Origin: AP-15 sp963846635
GTDB taxonomy: Bacteria > Pseudomonadota > Alphaproteobacteria > ATCC43930 > CGMCC-115725
NCBI GenBank assembly: GCA_963846635.1
Contig: CAWJXM010000054.1
Location: 186,001 to 250,000, forward strand
Direction: 5' to 3'
Length of the DNA: 64,000 nucleotides
The stretch's first letter is position 1. Every line of letters begins with the position of its first letter. The notes beneath the pieces were generated by a model. It did no database searches. It was given only the letters and a program-made list of their open reading frames with translations, and was not told where the DNA came from. Positions 63,614-64,000 of the stretch are shown piece by piece. Position numbers and translations under genes: made by a program.

Positions 63614-64000
63614 TTACCATACGCAGGTGCGCGCAGGGTTCGCCATCTGAACCCAGCTTGAGCCGTTACAGAAGCAAAAGGAATGTGCGTCCGCAGAATA
63701 CGCCTCTGTCCCTTCATTGTTCGTCGCGCACGCTGCCGGCGCGACGAAATTCAAAGCAGCCTTGATCGTCCCGGCGACATCGAGGGTTGCTTGCGGATTT
63801 GTATCGCCAATACCTATTCGAGTGCCAATCATGGAAAGAACTACCGGTGCTCCAACACTGTCATTTTCATAAAAAAAAGTGGCATTAATCTCCGGACGCT
63901 GATCGATGGACAATTGTTTCCACACCAAAGACCGGGTTGCGTAGTTGTAGAGACAGGCAACCATGTTGAGCTGATCATTGGTTAATCCTGTTGCACCAAG
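63614..64000 (-). CDS. Tail-fibre-like protein, C-terminal part (runs off the window)
   Basis: The frame is open from 64000 and continues beyond the window. It includes LGATGLTNDQLNMVACLYN, a repeat-like beta segment GIGDTNPQATLDVAGTIKA and a Cys-rich end (HSFCFCNGSSWVQM). The GIGD-NP-ATLDV pattern is typical of phage tail fibres and surface adhesins with trimeric beta-helices. The start is outside the window, so length and role are unknown. Confidence 0.7.
   Translation of the reverse strand, partial: LGATGLTNDQLNMVACLYNYATRSLVWKQLSIDQRPEINATFFYENDSVGAPVVLSMIGTRIGIGDTNPQATLDVAGTIKAALNFVAPAACATNNEGTEAYSADAHSFCFCNGSSWVQMANPARTCVW

Noticed and set aside
1..64000. tRNA, rRNA genes and CRISPR arrays
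   Set aside because: None could be recognised by eye; no short regularly spaced repeats or clover-leaf sequences were noticed.

Overview
The window is GC-rich DNA, most likely from an alphaproteobacterium of the Hyphomicrobiales type. This is inferred from the DUF6878/DUF6915/PcfJ/ParB cluster, the DUF736 gene, the Nudix subtype, the AraC subtype and the mix of insertion sequences. No rRNA, tRNA or CRISPR array was seen. It is accessory DNA: chromosome-like metabolic genes alternate with remnants of a plasmid or integrative element, and both are broken up by many transposons.

Layout. 0-2 kb: a BKACE (DUF849) enzyme and a carboxymuconolactone-decarboxylase-like protein. 2.2-5.9 kb: an AraC regulator gene split by a complete IS1595-family element with passenger genes; both terminal repeats and an 8-bp target duplication are visible. 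6.1-7.2 kb: an IS110-type transposase. 7.4-14.9 kb: a large GH63/MGH1-like glycosidase, then a small K+ channel, an AI-2E/PerM-like permease, a frameshifted HlyD-type fusion protein and its DUF2955 partner. 15.2-17.7 kb: an IS481-type transposase next to a truncated IS91-type transposase. 17.8-28.2 kb, mostly minus strand: a plasmid/ICE maintenance block with DUF6915, PcfJ, DUF6878, a ParB-like protein, a ParE toxin-antitoxin pair and a sigma-factor-like protein. 29.1-36.0 kb, plus strand: a tight nine- to ten-gene operon with a retropepsin-like protein, an Ig-like protein, a DUF4407 membrane protein, small membrane and zinc proteins, DUF736, a VirD4/TraG-type coupling ATPase, a coiled-coil membrane protein and a VWA-like protein. 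36.6-45.9 kb: a umuDC operon whose umuC is split by a 7.4-kb Tn554-like transposon carrying a SAM-cyclase-ATPase-TPR signalling protein. 45.9-46.9 kb: a DUF433/DUF5615 toxin-antitoxin pair with a perfect palindromic operator. 47.6-56.3 kb: a transposon graveyard with IS982, a 174-bp MITE, two resolvases, a truncated TniA-like transposase, a 508-bp inverted-repeat element with a phaR-like remnant, a repA fragment, and IS110-type genes. 56.4-64 kb: DUF2306/TetR, IS1182, a cupin, an MFS transporter, a Nudix protein, a methyltransferase fragment and the end of a tail-fibre-like protein.

How it works together. The 17.8-36 kb segment looks like the replication, partition and transfer part of a conjugative or mobilisable element. 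The operon at 29.1-36.0 kb is the best candidate for an undescribed multi-protein envelope system, because an ATPase of the coupling-protein family sits among membrane, Ig-like, protease-like and VWA-like partners. Several genes carry one- or two-base frame disruptions (ParB, HlyD, coupling protein, resolvases, an IS110 transposase, phaR-like), so either decay is widespread or the sequence contains indel errors. Family assignments come from recognisable motifs, not from a database search.
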